NCBI GenBank assembly: GCA_029216955.1
Contig: JANAVB010016199.1
Coordinates: 9,733,960 to 9,797,959 of the forward strand
Source: Iris pallida
Lineage: Eukaryota; Streptophyta; Magnoliopsida; Asparagales; Iridaceae
Direction of reading: 5' to 3'
DNA length: 64,000 nucleotides
Shown here: positions 1-12,500 of the stretch, one piece after another
How positions within the stretch are numbered: the stretch's first letter is position 1
Layout: every line of letters starts with the position of its first letter
Notes under the pieces: generated by a model
Database searches by the model: none
What the model was told of the DNA's origin: nothing
What the model saw: the letters and a program-made list of their open reading frames with translations, nothing else
Position numbers and translations under genes: made by a program

Positions 1-296
1 ATGCACCAGGGGGGTACAACTAATTAACTTTATAAATCAGGGGGATGTTCTTTATTTTTAAAACAACAGGGACAGTTACCAAAATACGTACAAACCATAG
101 GGGGGTACAACTAATTAACCCCATCATAACAGTCTACAACTAAATATCATACATGTACTCAATGAAAATACCAACAAATTAAATATCACAAACATACATG
201 TCCAACAGAGTCAAATAATAATGAAAATCAGTGTACAGAACGGTCAATGGGCCCATAGGGCCAATAAATACAAAGATGATAAAAAAATCTACTATA
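1..296. repeat. CACTA-1 3' region with a 20-bp direct repeat
   Basis: A 20-bp sequence, ggggggtacaactaattaac, occurs at 9-28 and again at 100-119. No coding sequence is recognised here. By position it is the 3' untranslated or subterminal region of CACTA-1. Confidence 0.5.
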
Positions 297-2241
297 TCAC
301 TGAGGACCCCTGCCGCGCATCTGGGATAGCATATACTCATACTGCTCCTGTGTGAGCTGCACCGTAGGGGCAGTAGGAGGTATTGCAATGTCTGGAGTCG
401 ATACCGTCGATGGACCGGGAGGACGTATCTGCTCCAGCTCTCGCAGTCGCTCACCATGCGCAGCAAGGGTACTCACCATCCTCTGAGTACTCTCCTCAAT
501 CGAAGCCGATACCTGAGTGAGTGAGGCAGACATGGTCCTCTGCGATCCCTCCAGCTCGACCTGTCTACGCTCTGTGCGCTGCGTAGACTCGGTGAGCGTG
601 TGCAAGCTAGCAGCTGTAGCCTGCTGCAGACTCATCAGCTCCTGTATACTGCGCTCGACCGCATCAAATCGTCCGATGATCATCGAAGGGTCGGATCGTC
701 GCTCGATCGTATCAGAAATCTGTTGCTGCATCTCGCGATGCAGCTCGTCGATATGACGACGAATATCCTGAGCTCGTGACGACGCCTGCGAAGCCGGAGA
801 CTGTGCACTGACAGAGGGGGCCCGGGATGACTCCGAAGCCAAATACGCGTCGTAGGATCCCGTACCGTAGTACGTACCCTTCTGGAGACCGCCAACGACG
901 GTCATCCAGAGGTCATCCGACGATAGAGCTGTAGGCGGTTGGGAGAAAGTACCAGCCCCTCCCTCTGCTGGCGCACTAGCAGCAGCAGTCGCCTCCTCCT
1001 GTAGCCGAACAAACTCGGCCTAGAACAATGTTTGCTAACGTGTAAGTGTTTGCTAAAGTCTATATTGATATCTATTTTCCTGTTTTCTAAATTATAGTAA
1101 ATTAATATAAAGAATAGAACGTACATATGCCTGTGTCGCCCTCTCGTCAATGAACTTCCCAGCCCTCCGATGGGTGACCAGGAAGACGGTCACCATATTG
1201 GGGTCCTCACCTTTTTTTACCTGTTAAAATATATTATCTATTATTAGTATTAAACATTCTATCGAACTATATATAAATTAATGTCCATCGTAGGAAATGT
1301 ACCAGACGACGAAAATGCTCCGTCATCGGAATGGAGCCACCATACCACTTACCGGCGCTCGACCGCGCTACCTTGGCCTTGTCAGACCGCTCTTGGTACC
1401 TGGGCTCGCTGAATCTAGCCTTCATCGCAGTCCACTGCTCTGGCATGATCCAACCATGGATCGGCTGTCCGGAGTGATCACGAGACTTCTGGTCGTGGAC
1501 GCATCACGGATGAGCTTCCCTGCGACGACAGAAAATTGGCCCTCGATCTTTGTCGCCCGGTGTGGTGGATAGAAATAGGTCCTCTACAAGAAGTAAAATA
1601 AAAAAGATTAAAATATACACAAATGATTATTAAAATTTAAAAATAAACAAAATTTTACCTTGAAGTGGGCGAACCAAAAGGCCTTCCTATCTGCGGGAGC
1701 ATCTGAGTAGTTAATCCAAGGCCCACCATAGTTCTGCCTCAGAAATACCTCCAGCTGTCTCTGTACTGCAGGAGGCCGATATCTATAGAATAATAATTCT
1801 CATGAATATATATGTACATATAATCATTTGAGAAATATATGTTAACTAATTAACTTACTTCGTAGGCCCGTCCGTCCAAATCTTCATACGCGTCTCGCCC
1901 GGGGGAGCGCATGGAGGGTCGCTCTCACCTCCTGCCTAGGCAGGATCAGTCTGATCGCCGTCCTCTATATGCTCGGCGTCGGCTCCCCCCATGGAGCCGT
2001 CGGCAGAAGGAATGCTGGACGCGGGATCAGGAATGCTGGATGCGGGATCAGGAATGCTGGACGACGATGGAGGAGTCGCCAACCTGCTGGAACTGCCCTG
2101 TCCCGGTAATGGACCGGGAACAGAACGGTACAATAGCGTACTCGGAGATGAGGATGAGGGTACGGAATCTCCATCCCCAGTCCGAGGCTGACGTGACTGC
2201 CTAATATAAAATCCTCCGCGTCGTCCAGATGGTCTAGTCAT
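297..2241 (-). pseudogene. CACTA second gene, plant transposase (Ptta/En/Spm, Transposase_24-like)
   Basis: Spliced minus-strand gene downstream of TNP2. The likely start MTRPSGRRGG is at 2241. The first exon is Ser/Pro-rich with three copies of a 21-bp repeat (SSIPDPA peptides, about 2010-2070). A clean GTAAGT donor lies at 1858 and an AG acceptor at 1783; the reading frame continues across them into FLRQNYGGPWINY and AFWFAHFK. Later blocks show HGWIMPEQWTAMKARF, KWYGGSIPMTEHF and GEDPNMVTVFLVTHRRAGKF, typical of the plant En/Spm accessory transposase family. The last exon (905-297) is a 200-residue Gln/Ser-rich, probably coiled-coil tail ending MRGRGPQ. One in-frame TAG lies near 1938 and at least one frameshift near 1500. 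Family-wide role: auxiliary protein thought to bind element DNA. No Ulp1-type peptidase is seen, unlike the corresponding gene in CACTA-2. Confidence 0.72.
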
Positions 2242-2413
2242 ACCTGATAATAACATATGACAATAAAACAATAATACATATTTATATGATAGACATCACA
2301 GAGTTTTGAAAAATATCATAGTCACAGATAAAAGTGTCACTAAAGTGTCACAGATTTATATGATAAAAGTGTCACTAAAGTGTCAAATATGATGATAAAA
2401 CAAACGTACAGAT

Positions 2414-4830
2414 TTAATCCTCTTCTGAAAATTCATCTAGTTCGTTTAGCTCATCATCATCATCATCTTCTTCTTCTTCTTCTTTTTCTTCTTCTTCTTC
2501 TTCTTCTTCTTCTTCTTCTTCTTCTTCTTCTTCTTCTTCCTCCTCTACATCTTCACTTTCATCTACATCTTCCTCTTTAGATAATTCTACTTCTTCTACA
2601 CAATTAGATGTGTAATGAGGAACTTCCGTCGTGTCCACTTCTATAATATTTGTTACGAGAGGTAGTTCATCCTCTTGATAAGCTATATCGTTAACCTCAA
2701 AGGTATTTCTAGCTTTGGTCTTGCATACTGCCCACCAGTCCGACCTTGTTGTTCACCGTTTAGGATAACTTGTAAAGTACATGAGCTGAGCCTGACTTGA
2801 TAGGACAAATGGTTCATAGGCTTGATATCGACGCTAATAGTTTATATCAACAAGACCGTGCTTGTCTACTTTCCAACCTTGACCTTCAATCGGATCGAAC
2901 CAATCACACTTGAATAACACAAACTTAGCAGGCTCTATTCCATAACTATATCCGTCTGGAAATTTTAGGCCCTGGATCCACCGACAAAGTCTCACTTTAT
3001 CCTCCTTGTCCAGCAAGAAAATTGACTTCCGCAGGAACTGTTTTCCATTCTGCTCTATTAAATGCAACGCAGGGCGTTTGCATATTTCTTCAAAGTCCAA
3101 CATGGCCTTGGAATTATCTTTCATTTTTTCCTTTACGTCCACCACAGTATTAATTATGTTATCAAACACATTCTTCTCAATATGCATGACATCAAGATTA
3201 TGTCTGATCAGATTGGTACTCCAGTATGGCATATCCCAGAATATGCTCCTTTTTGTCCAATTATGATCTCTACCAAATCCATCGCACTTGTACCCAGTTG
3301 TAGGATCTTCGATAGCACTTGGAAAATCTCTAACCTCCTCCTATATCGTGGCTCCACACCACCTTGGCGGTGGATCACCCTTCTCTACAACGCCGGCACG
3401 GAATGCATTCCTGTTCCTTCTGAACGGATGATCTTTTGGCAGAAATTGCCGATGACAATCAAAGAAGCACAGTTTTCCTCCGTGTTTCAAGCGGAAAGCC
3501 TTACTATGGTCCATGCAATACGAACATGAGAGACGGCCATGAGTGCTCAATCCAGATAACATTCCATAGGCCGAAAAATCGTTGATGGTCTACATAAGGG
3601 TTGCCTTCATCTGAAAATTCTGCTTCCTGGAAACATCGTATGAGTTAGCGCCTACTTTCCATAACTGATTCAACTCATCTATCAAAGGCTGTAAGTACAC
3701 ATCAATGTTCCTCTTGGGATTGTTCGGACCAGGAATTATAACGGTTAGAAACATGTACTGAGTCTTCATGCACATCCAAGGCGGTAGGTTATACGGAGTG
3801 ACAATCACAGGCCAGCACAAATACTGGGATCCCGAAAGACCAAAAGGAGTAAAACCGTCAGAAGACAGCCCCAACCTGACATTACGCGGATCTGAGGCAA
3901 AATCAGGATACACTCGATCAAAGTGCTTCCATGCTTCTCCATCGGATGGGTGATCCAACACTCCTTCAATCTGTTCTCGCATGTGCCAACTCATATTTTC
4001 GGCCGTCTCTTTCACTATAAATAATTTTTGCAATCGTGGCGTTTAAGGCAAGTAGTGTATTGAATCGGTCGGTCTTCTTGCACTGGTAGACCTTCCTGTA
4101 CTAGTTGTCTTATAGCGATCAGCACCACAAAATTTGCACACATCTGCGTCCTTGTCGTCTTTGTAGTACAGCATGCACCTATTGCGACAAGAATCAATTT
4201 TTTTGTATCCCATCCAGAGCGATCTCACCATCCTCTTAGCCAGTAGAAGTCTTTAGGCAACTTAGCACCCTCAGGCAATATTTCTATAAGCAACTCCGTA
4301 AGACGGTTGTAGCAATCTTACGACATGTTAAAATCAGACTTGATGCACAACAATCTTGTAACCACCTCCAACGGTGAATGATCCTCACAACCAGGATATA
4401 ATGGAGTCCTTGCATTCTCCAGCAACTCCATGAACTGTGCAGCATCGGCGTTCAGTGCCTCCTCAGGTGCATCATGATTGTCCGGATCGAAACTAGGCCC
4501 CGCCGCGTCAAAAATCATGTTCACCAACCCATCATCGTAAGCAGCGTTGTTGTGGACATCCACATAAGACTCATACTCCGATGCTAAAGACACAAGTTCT
4601 CCGTGCGCGCTCCACTGATAATAATTCGGCGTGAAATCCTTCGAGTATAAATGATACGTGACTTCCACTTCTGGATGATATTTCAAATTACGACATCTCA
4701 CACACGGACACTTAATTTTGGTACCGTCCATATACTGAGGGTACGCCTTGGCAAACTGCAGGAACTGCTGTACACCCTCTATGAATTCATCTCGCACACC
4801 ACACATGTCATCAGGATGACGGTTGTACAT
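2414..4830 (-). pseudogene. TNP2-type CACTA transposase, decayed and internally deleted
   Basis: Catalytic transposase of the CACTA class. Blocks in order: transposase-associated domain (4830-4318, DMCGVRDEFIEGVQQFLQFA and the Cys pair KCPCVRCRN); zinc-ribbon-like MLYYKDDKDADVCKFCGADR (4231-4043); Transposase_21 core (4033-3590, LCWPVIVTPYNLPPWMCMK, and 3562-3341); RHNLDVMHIEKNVFDNIINT (3232 on); then KFVLFKCDWFDPI of the C-terminal DUF4216-type region, VCKTKARNTF, and an acidic Glu-run tail. All blocks from 4231 to 2414 share one frame and are separated only by stops; the first block is in another frame. The DUF4218-type segment present in CACTA-2 is missing: DGYSYGI joins directly to KFVLFKCDW, so an internal deletion is inferred. 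Confidence 0.85.
2463..2541. repeat. (CTT)n microsatellite encoding the Glu run of TNP2
   Basis: Almost pure CTT repeats on plus, GAA on minus. It produces a run of Glu near the C-terminus of the minus-strand transposase reading frame and a spurious poly-Leu frame on plus. Confidence 0.9.
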
Positions 4831-5061
4831 CTACGAACGATTTCGTAAGTAGTAATTCATATCCATATCCAATTGAGGATAATTTTGTAAGATAGATACA
4901 TGCACATTGCAGTCAGTGAATGAATGTTAAGACAGTTTAGATATGGGTGCGCAACATAAACTGTTCATTCATTCCACATATTACAAACAAAAAATTTGCA
5001 GGAAGAAACAAAAACAACTGTGTTGGGACTAAAACAACTGTCTTATGTCAAAGTGTCATAT

Positions 5062-5824
5062 TCGATAGACCGATACTAATCCGATACGGTCAATACTAAT
5101 CCGGTACCGATTCTGATACTCATCCCAACTGTCCAATATCGACCCTTTGGGTCTACAAGAGTTACTTCACCCAGTTTGTCAAGAAAGGTAAAACTTTTTA
5201 AATTAATATCCTATAACTTGGCCTTTGGCCTATGCTTGAGCAGTATCCTAACTCAAACTATCTATCCTAACTAATAAATTAATATCCTACTTTAACATCT
5301 ACTAACTCTCATATTCCTTCTAACATAAACTAATATCCTAATCTAAACTAACCCTTTAACTGAAACTAATATCTAAACAATGCTAATCATGAACTAACAC
5401 CCTAACCTGGAAGTCCACACTGCTCAAGCACAGGCCAAAGGCCAAGTTATAAGGCAAAATGTAGGCAACTGCCTGTAACTACAAGGCAAAACCAAATGTT
5501 GACGGTATATATACCGTCAACATTTAAAAAGTTTACTTGTCTTGACAAAGTGAGTAAAGTAACTCTTATAGACCGAAAGGATACTCTATACACTCTATGT
5601 AATACGATATACCAATCATACATACACTTCTAGGATACTCTATACACTGTAGTAATGAATTGTCCTTACTAATGATGCTCTTAGGTAACATATTTAACAG
5701 ATGAGATTTTCATATTGCACTTACGCATTTGTAGCTATAAACTGCTTGAGCAACAACATATAGGTATGAGAATCGGTATCGGACTATTCCTATGAGTATT
5801 GGTATCGACGATATCAGTAGTAGA
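5062..5824. repeat. Fold-back (long inverted repeat) element nested in CACTA-1
   Basis: Nested inverted repeats lie in the noncoding 5' part of CACTA-1. Core arms 5212-5244 and 5419-5451 are 33 bp with one mismatch (around cctttggcctatgcttgagc). Outer arms 5143-5202 and 5523-5580 match with several substitutions. A still more distal pair carries taccgattct near 5105 and 5775-5790. The right arm holds an extra segment ending in a perfect 32-bp palindrome (5494-5525). The centre (5245-5418) is a degenerate taatatcctaa repeat. No coding capacity. It is either a MITE-like or fold-back insertion or a locally inverted duplication. Confidence 0.75.
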
Positions 5825-6539
5825 CTTACTAGCTAGGGTTTTGGTCAAAACCAATTATTTTCAATTTTTCTTAGAGGATACGCTTCAAAGGACAACGTAC
5901 GTGATCAGTTTAATTAGCTCACCCGATAAAGGGGACGACAAAAAAAGTCAATATTGCTGACCACCTCCGCTAATTGCTACTTTTGATTGCCAACCACATT
6001 AATAATAATAATAATAATAATAAAAAGTCAACACACTAGACTATACTAGACTACACTTCACTTACACCTCTGGATGACTTTGGCTCAAACCAGCCAAAGC
6101 TAGTTCAACGAGAGCTCCAAGAAAAAAATGGCTCTCCTCCCACAAACCACAATGGAAACTATACTTGAATAATGCACTCTATTCATTTGGGACTATTCCA
6201 GGTGTCCAAATTATAAGCAACCCTATATACATGATACGAATTTCCAACATGTGACATCATCCATAGCTACTGCTTAATTGTTTCATTCGGGGTCCTATTA
6301 TGTGTGAAATGCAAGACGCAAGTTACATTCCGGATGGACTTTTTATATCAAATTGACGTTTCTAAAACACTAGTTCAATTGGAGATCTCTAAGAACATTT
6401 GAGCATACATGATTAAACAAAATTGCAGCCCAAGCTATTCCTGGACTCTACATTGCATGGCTAAATATTGATGCATGGACGAAGTTATGACACATTTATA
6501 TATTATGAACTCTAACAATTACTTTAAGGACGAACTCGT

Positions 6540-6540
<1 letters not shown>
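5825..6540. other. CACTA-1 noncoding stretch
   Basis: AT-rich sequence upstream (minus-strand sense) of TNP2. Apart from a short (ATA)n run at 5999-6022, no coding, RNA or repeat signal is recognised. Confidence 0.6.

Positions 6541-6619
<79 letters not shown>
6541..6619. repeat. (CA)n microsatellite
   Basis: About 39 uninterrupted CA dinucleotides, followed by a short AT run. Confidence 0.98.
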
Positions 6620-6625
<6 letters not shown>

Positions 6626-7310
6626 AAATGAATGCTAATCCTTGTTTTACATGAAGGGGACTTGGGTAAGATATAATGTATCAGTGACACATTATGCTTT
6701 ATATATGTTAATGAATTTACTACACCAAAATGACAAATTAGGAACACTAGGTCCTTTTCAATTTGGAATGCTTATTTTTCGCTTCTAGGTTTTGGAACAT
6801 AATAAATATGTTCCCGAACAAAATAGCGTTCCTAATTTAATTTAATTTATTTTTTAGAAAAATTATTTAGTCAGATAGACTACAAAATATTTTCCTCCCA
6901 ACGAGCATACAGCCGAACCCAAATGTTCCAAACCTTTCCAAACCTTTTGCCCCAATCTCATCTTTTCCAAATATTTCATCTTTTTCAAGGGTCGTGTCAG
7001 TGTCCAAACAACTGTGCGGGGTGGAGGAGGAGGAGGAGGAGGAGGAGGAGGGAGAGGAGTTAATTAGGTTAGGGTTTACCTGAGCTCGAGGAGGAGGAGC
7101 TCGACGGGGGGGGGGGGGGGAGAGGTAGGGGTCGTCGGAGGGGGAGGGAGTCGCCGGAGGGGTAGGGGTCACCGGAGGGGAAGGGAGTCGTCGGGGGGGA
7201 GGGAGTTGCCGGGGGGAGAGGGGGGGAGGGGAGCTCGAGTGAAAATTAGAATTTTCGAGTAAGGGGAAAAAAATGAAACGCTGTGCCCTAAGTAAAAATT
7301 TTAGCGACGT
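6620..7310 (-). other. CACTA-1 5' leader with purine-rich block
   Basis: Between the microsatellite and the transposon end. 7018-7240 is strongly G/A-rich on plus (C/T-rich on minus), with (GGA)n, a 13-base G run near 7107 and imperfect repeats of a gtcgccggaggggtaggg type. An open minus-strand frame here is Pro/Ser-rich and low complexity. A similar block sits at the same place in CACTA-2 (49800-50000), so I read it as untranslated leader or promoter rather than a gene. Confidence 0.55.
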
Positions 7311-7541
7311 CAAGAGATGCCGTCGCTAACCGTCACAAAATTTTAATAGATGGCGACATATTTTAATAATATGTCGCTGAACGTCGCTATTCAGCGACAT
7401 AATTTAACTCCTATCGCTGAACGTCGCAAGTCAGCGACGTTTTGCGATGTTTATATAAAGGAGTCGCTATATTCCATATTTAGCGACGGTATTTTATGCC
7501 ATCGCTAAATTACGTCGCTAATAGATCATATTTTAGTAGTG
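7311..7541 (-). repeat. CACTA-1 5' terminus and subterminal repeats
   Basis: On minus the end reads CACTACTAAAATATGATC, followed by about a dozen GCGACG/CGTCGC motifs in both orientations, many as short inverted pairs such as TTAGCGACGG/CCGTCGCTAA. In CACTA elements such subterminal arrays are transposase-binding sites. Confidence 0.85.
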
Positions 7542-9030
7542 AAGATACAGGAAGAATATGCAATAGTAAACTGAATATAAAATATGCCACAAATAAAAGT
7601 AAGTGACAAGACCTCAATAAGATAACCTAACCATGCTAAAGTGAACATGCAGTTAAGAACAAACCTTTCGTCGCATGAGCCCTGGCTGTAAATAGGATCT
7701 GGTATAGTCCCCACTTGGGCACCAGTGACCTAAGAGCATGACGTTCAAAAATGACAGTGGCCAACCTGAGGGGGTCATCATACCCGTATCTCCAGCGGAG
7801 CTTCCGGGTTACAAGAGAATGTGTAATAGAAGCCCATACAAAAAGGAAATGTTCTCCCCACCCGATGTACCTATCTAGGTTGCATCCGCGATCATGTACC
7901 TCTACTAACTGCTAAGTCTCCTAGCATGCCTCTATTAGCAGTTAGACCTAACGCATGCGCACGAGTGATCAGCCAACACGCAAGTACCTCTACATGCTAC
8001 TCATATCATACATATCTCGTGGTATAACTATGTCAAGGTTTATGCAATACACTACAAACGGTAGTCTCTTAACGCTAAGTCCATTGCAATCAAAGGATAA
8101 TAAGTAAAGTAAAGCTAATATCACTGAGTAGGCAGTAAATCAGGTACTGTAAAATAAATGGTACAGCTAGAAAAAGTAGAAATAAATATACATTGATATG
8201 CAGTAAATAAAATACAGACTATTTATAAATATTAAAATCATGGCAAGGTATCTTGCCTGAGGTTGTGTGCAAAAGAGTGACGTCCAATAGCTGGAACCAT
8301 CTGAATAGTGAAGCGATGAAAGTCAAATCCGTTATACGTTATCGGATGCTGAAATAAACACCACAAATGTGTTCAGAATATAAGATATATCTAGGAAATG
8401 CCTGTCCAAAAGTCAAATTCTGGAACAGTGAAAAATCGTAATTTCGGGTCAAAATAATGCCGCCGTTGGACCCGTTTTGCACCAAAACGCGTGCCAGAAC
8501 CTACGGTCGCTGAAGTCATTAAACTACATGTCCATAGATCCAGTTTGAGGAGACGAACCCAACCGTATGTCCAAAGTTAGATTTCGGTGGACTGTGCACA
8601 ATTTCGTCCGTTGGAGTGGGTCGCGGGCCCGCCAAATAGGCGTTCCGGTCGACCTTCTCAGAATCGGACCAAATTTGGCATACAGGACTAGAAAAATGAT
8701 ACGGTCCTGTTGGCGTAAGTTTCATTTTGATTCGACGAACGTGCACAAAGTAATTGAAGAATTTTGAAAATGGCTACGGTGAATTTCGACGGATACGCAT
8801 CAAATTTGTCGCACACACGCAACCAATTTGAATTCCGTCAGAGCCCACACATCCGCGAAGTCGATACGCACCTTTCGATGCTTTCGGTTCGCGACCACGT
8901 TGCCCGATTTGGCGGGACGTACGTCGTATCGGAGGATTTTTTAAAATTTAATAGTTTTTGTAACAATTTTTCATCAATTTGGGAATTCGATTTCTCCGCG
9001 TATAGTCATCAAAATCGGCTTCCGTAAAAA
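7542..9030. other. LTR-derived sequence, orientation probably minus
   Basis: No coherent coding frame. Read on minus, 8215-8265 contains ggcaagataccttgcc, an imperfect palindrome that recurs in related form at 10550-10640, 12810-12830 and 18975-18995, always in a similar neighbourhood. 8440-8940 is less AT-rich and resembles the leader part of plant gypsy LTRs. Boundaries could not be found. Confidence 0.35.
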
Positions 9031-10290
9031 GGATTATCCAGCCATATGTGTTGTCTAACAATGTTTTCAAACAGTTTGTGAAACATCTACATATCTAGCC
9101 TTGATTATGTCTTCGAATAATAGTGTTTGACTGTCCTATATGTTGTTTGCAAAATAGTTTTTCACTAGTTTTTACATCGATTTTTCTGATCGATTGCTCA
9201 TCTTTTCCAAAACCTACTTGTTGGCATAACGAGGGGGTCATATAGGGTTTCTACAGAATTTTACAGGAACAAAAACGATCGATCAAAGCAAGAGTTATAT
9301 GATGAGGAAGTTGGGTACCTCAATTGGAATCGAAACTGAGCATGGCTCTATTTTCTGTCGGTTGACGGCGCTCCGACGATGGTAGGCCATGCACGGCTGA
9401 TTTAGAAAGTTGGGGGCGGTCGCAGGGCATTTAGGAATGTCGAGATGAGTTCGGAGGGACTTCAGGTTTGGTTGGATTGCTTCCGATTGATATTTCGTGG
9501 TATATTTATATCGATATTGAACCAAATTTTGATTTAAATTTCCCTGAATTTAAACCATAAATTTTGATTTAGTTGATCCTATCTGGTAGAGAATCGAGTA
9601 GGGATTCCCAGGAAATTTTTTCATTTAAAATGGTATTTGATTGATCAATTTTCGTATTGATCGAATCCTAAAAAAACTGGGTTGAGTAGAGAGGGGACAT
9701 CGGTTCATGTGGGCACTGTTCCTTGCGGAACAGTGAAAGCCCTTTTTTTTTCATATATGACTTATACATATATATGTATATCACTACATTATATACAAAT
9801 GCACATGTTTTAAATTCTAAAAAGATTTGTAGAAATCTAAACTTAGAGAAATGCTCATAAAGTATATCATTCTTTAAATACATAATACCTTTATTATCAC
9901 AATATAAATTCATAAAAAAAGTTTTTAAGGGCTAAATTAAATCTCTTAAATTACAAAAATAATATTTAAATTTCTAAAATAACCAAAGATTTATTTGTGG
10001 AAGGATTCCCGTGTATATACTATGGAGATCACATATATTTAATTTCTATATATATATATATAATATCTATAAAGTGCCAAATAATGATAAAAATTCTAAG
10101 AAAAATATAAAAATTTCTAAATTAGACAAAAATTTATTTTTGTGAGGAAGATTTCCATATCATGCATCATGTATAAAGTATTTGATTAAATAGGATCTTC
10201 AAGCTCAATTTACATATATACTAGAACAAAATACCTAAATTTGAATAAAGTAATCTTTATTATTATTGTTTTGAAAATTTTGGGGGTTTA
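9031..10290. other. AT-rich intergenic or decayed repeat sequence
   Basis: Both strands were scanned. Only short frames, a T run near 9747 and small AT runs are present. Nothing assignable. Confidence 0.5.
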
Positions 10291-10700
10291 CATGATCAGT
10301 CAAGTGCATAAGCCTGTGCCAACACCATGTAATCTCACTCACTGTGCCGTGTATGATACGTGACAAGGCATAGAAGTTATTCAGAAACAACTTCACACAA
10401 TCTGGGTACGTCTCCTATACACGTAAGTCAAACACACGCATACGAACATCAATAACCACATCGATGGCATCCAAGTCATACTTGGACACACTCTACTGAC
10501 ACATCTACTTCTAGCACAACAACAATCCAAGTATTTTAATAGTACAATAAAAGTAGCAAGGTATATTGCATGGAATGCCGACAAAGGAATAAAGTAAGAA
10601 AAAGTAGCAAGGTATATTGCCTGGAACGCCGGCAAAGGAATAAAGTATCGGTCCGTCTCCAACATCCATAGAAAATTTATCACAAACTCCTAAAAAATAT
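10291..10700 (-). repeat. LTR-like fragment with a 54-bp tandem duplication
   Basis: On the minus strand this block aligns by eye with 18900-19260 on plus, sharing the order ggaccgatact, tattcctttgncggc, ataccttgc, atgacttggatgccatcgatg, tatgccttgtcac and gtgagtgagatt. Within it, agcaaggtatattgc plus about 40 further bases occurs twice in tandem (about 10548-10601 and 10602-10655). Confidence 0.5.
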
Positions 10701-11944
10701 AAATAAACTAAATAAATATCATCATGATACTTGCCATATATATACTTATCTTATATAGACTAAACTAGTCACAAAATAGTCAACCATCCTATACTACTTG
10801 TATATATAATAATCTATATATGGCAACCCATTGTATAATATTATATACTAAAAATATATACTTTTAACTTCTGGAAAATAACATAATAAATTTTGAATAT
10901 GTTTAGAAAAATATGCTAAATTGCTATATTAAAGTATCAACACAACATGCCACATAGAAATTCAATTCAGAAGCGATAATTCATAAAAAAAATATAGAAA
11001 ATATTTATTCTAGAATAAATCAGAGTAATCGGAGTTAAATATGATTTTTTTATTTAAATTTATTAGATTTTTATCATACTTAACTCCTACAAAAGTTTGG
11101 AATCAAAAAGTTGGGTTTTGAGCGGTGTGTCGGTGTCCGAAATTTCATAGAAGCAAAGAGTTAGCATATCAACATGAAATTCTTGCAAATATTCATAAAC
11201 AATGATTCTAGATGTTAGATTCCTCACCAAGGTTTTGTTTGAGATCAAACGGGATTTGAAGTCATCCGGAAAGTCTCTGCACCAAAATTTGTCAATTCTG
11301 GGCACATTTCGGTATAACGAATGCCACGGCCAAATGGATTGGAACGGTGTGAATAGAAATTGGATATGAAAGAAGACCTGTAGGGCTATCCATTAAACTT
11401 GAGGCAAAATAGATGAGTAGACTATGCTTAACCTATTTTATAAAACACTAACTTGCTGCTGAATTTTAGAGCAAAAATAATGGGTTTCGGTGTCTTCAAA
11501 GGCTTGGATCTCTCCGAAGGCAACGCAGTGCTTTCAAGAGTTGTTAGGATGGTAGAGGAAGTTGAGAGGGGTGTGGTATTGGTGGTGGAAGGCTTGAAAG
11601 TCGAATAAGTGTGGTGTTGAAGGGGTCGACCAAGAGCAAGTGCAGCCGTGGGCCAAAAGGTAAAGGGGGTCAGGTTTTTTGGATGGAAAGAAAAAAGTGG
11701 GCGGCCAAGGTATGTGGTACATATATGGTTTTGATCCTCTAGGTGTTATGGAAATTTAGGGCTTGGTTTGGATGGATTTGGAGTTTATTTGGTCTGCTAA
11801 TCAATCAATTACAATTGGAGTAGTATTGGTTTCCTTATTTGGATAGGATGTTTGACTTTGGTCAAAAAAGTAGAGATTTGGGCACATGGCTGCTCTTAAA
11901 TTGATTTAAATCAATTTAATAGGGTTTTACCATGAGTTGTCACC
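10701..11944. other. AT-rich stretch, nothing assignable
   Basis: The only longer frame (minus, 11087-11305, 72 residues) has no recognisable family. The text near 11100-11340 resembles LTR leader sequence but no boundary or partner was found. Confidence 0.45.
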
Positions 11945-12500
11945 CTAGAGTGGTCCCTACTAAGTTAGGTTGGCTAGGGTTAAGTCCCGAAGTTATTTGC
12001 AAGAGAAATAAACACTGAAATGACTAAAAACGAGACTTATGTGCCATTTGAAAATAAGTTGCACATGAGAACTCAATTGAGTGGGACACCATAGAAATGT
12101 CTGTAGTAGACTCAAAATAGGTCAAAATCATATATTGGTTCATTTAGGTTTGATCGACGTCGAGTCTCGAAATTAAGTAGGAAAGTACGATAAGTTTTAT
12201 TATAGATAACATTTTGGCCTAAATTGACCAAAAAGTTATGTGACAAAAATAGAATACAAGAGAACATATTTGATTGGGACATGATATATCAAAGTGAAGT
12301 TAAACTTGTCTAGATCAAAACCCATGAAGGAAGTTTCTAGAGATCGACATTTCTTGTGCTTCAAAAATTAAAGCTACGTAAAAGTTTATATTATGATCAT
12401 AAATATTAGTAGAAAAAATATTTATATAATTAATATATAAATTAAAAATATAATTTTAAAATATTTAAACTTCAGAGGTCTTACACTTGTATACCTATTG
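11945..12500 (+). repeat. Dispersed repeat, copy A
   Basis: Aligns by eye over about 550 bp with the reverse complement of 15710-16255. Shared strings include gcacatgagaactcaattga, ggtcaaaatcatatattgg, gatatatcaaa and tttctagaga. Noncoding; probably part of an old LTR family. Confidence 0.6.

Larger units (their letters stand above)
1..7541 (-). mobile_element. CACTA (En/Spm) DNA transposon, CACTA-1, left part outside window
   Basis: The coding strand is minus, so the transposon 5' end is at the right. Read on the minus strand, it starts CACTACTAAAATATGATC at 7541 and continues into a 200-bp subterminal region full of GCGACG/CGTCGC repeats, the usual design of plant CACTA ends. Inside are a decayed TNP2 transposase gene (2414-4830) and a second gene downstream (297-2241), the standard CACTA gene order. 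The other terminus is not in the window, so neither its full length nor the 3-bp target duplication can be checked. Stops and frameshifts in both genes show it is non-autonomous now. Confidence 0.88.

Noticed and set aside
2380..2580. Plus-strand frame with a long Leu run
   Set aside because: Produced by the (CTT)n microsatellite; the minus strand holds the transposase tail.
6496..6747. Minus-strand Cys-Val repeat frame
   Set aside because: Produced by the (CA)n microsatellite.
6867..7313. Minus-strand Pro/Ser-rich frame of 148 residues
   Set aside because: Low-complexity composition of the purine-rich CACTA leader; no domain and no splice context.
8519..9027. Frames on both strands in a less AT-rich block
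   Set aside because: Both strands are open over the same segment and the block resembles an LTR leader.
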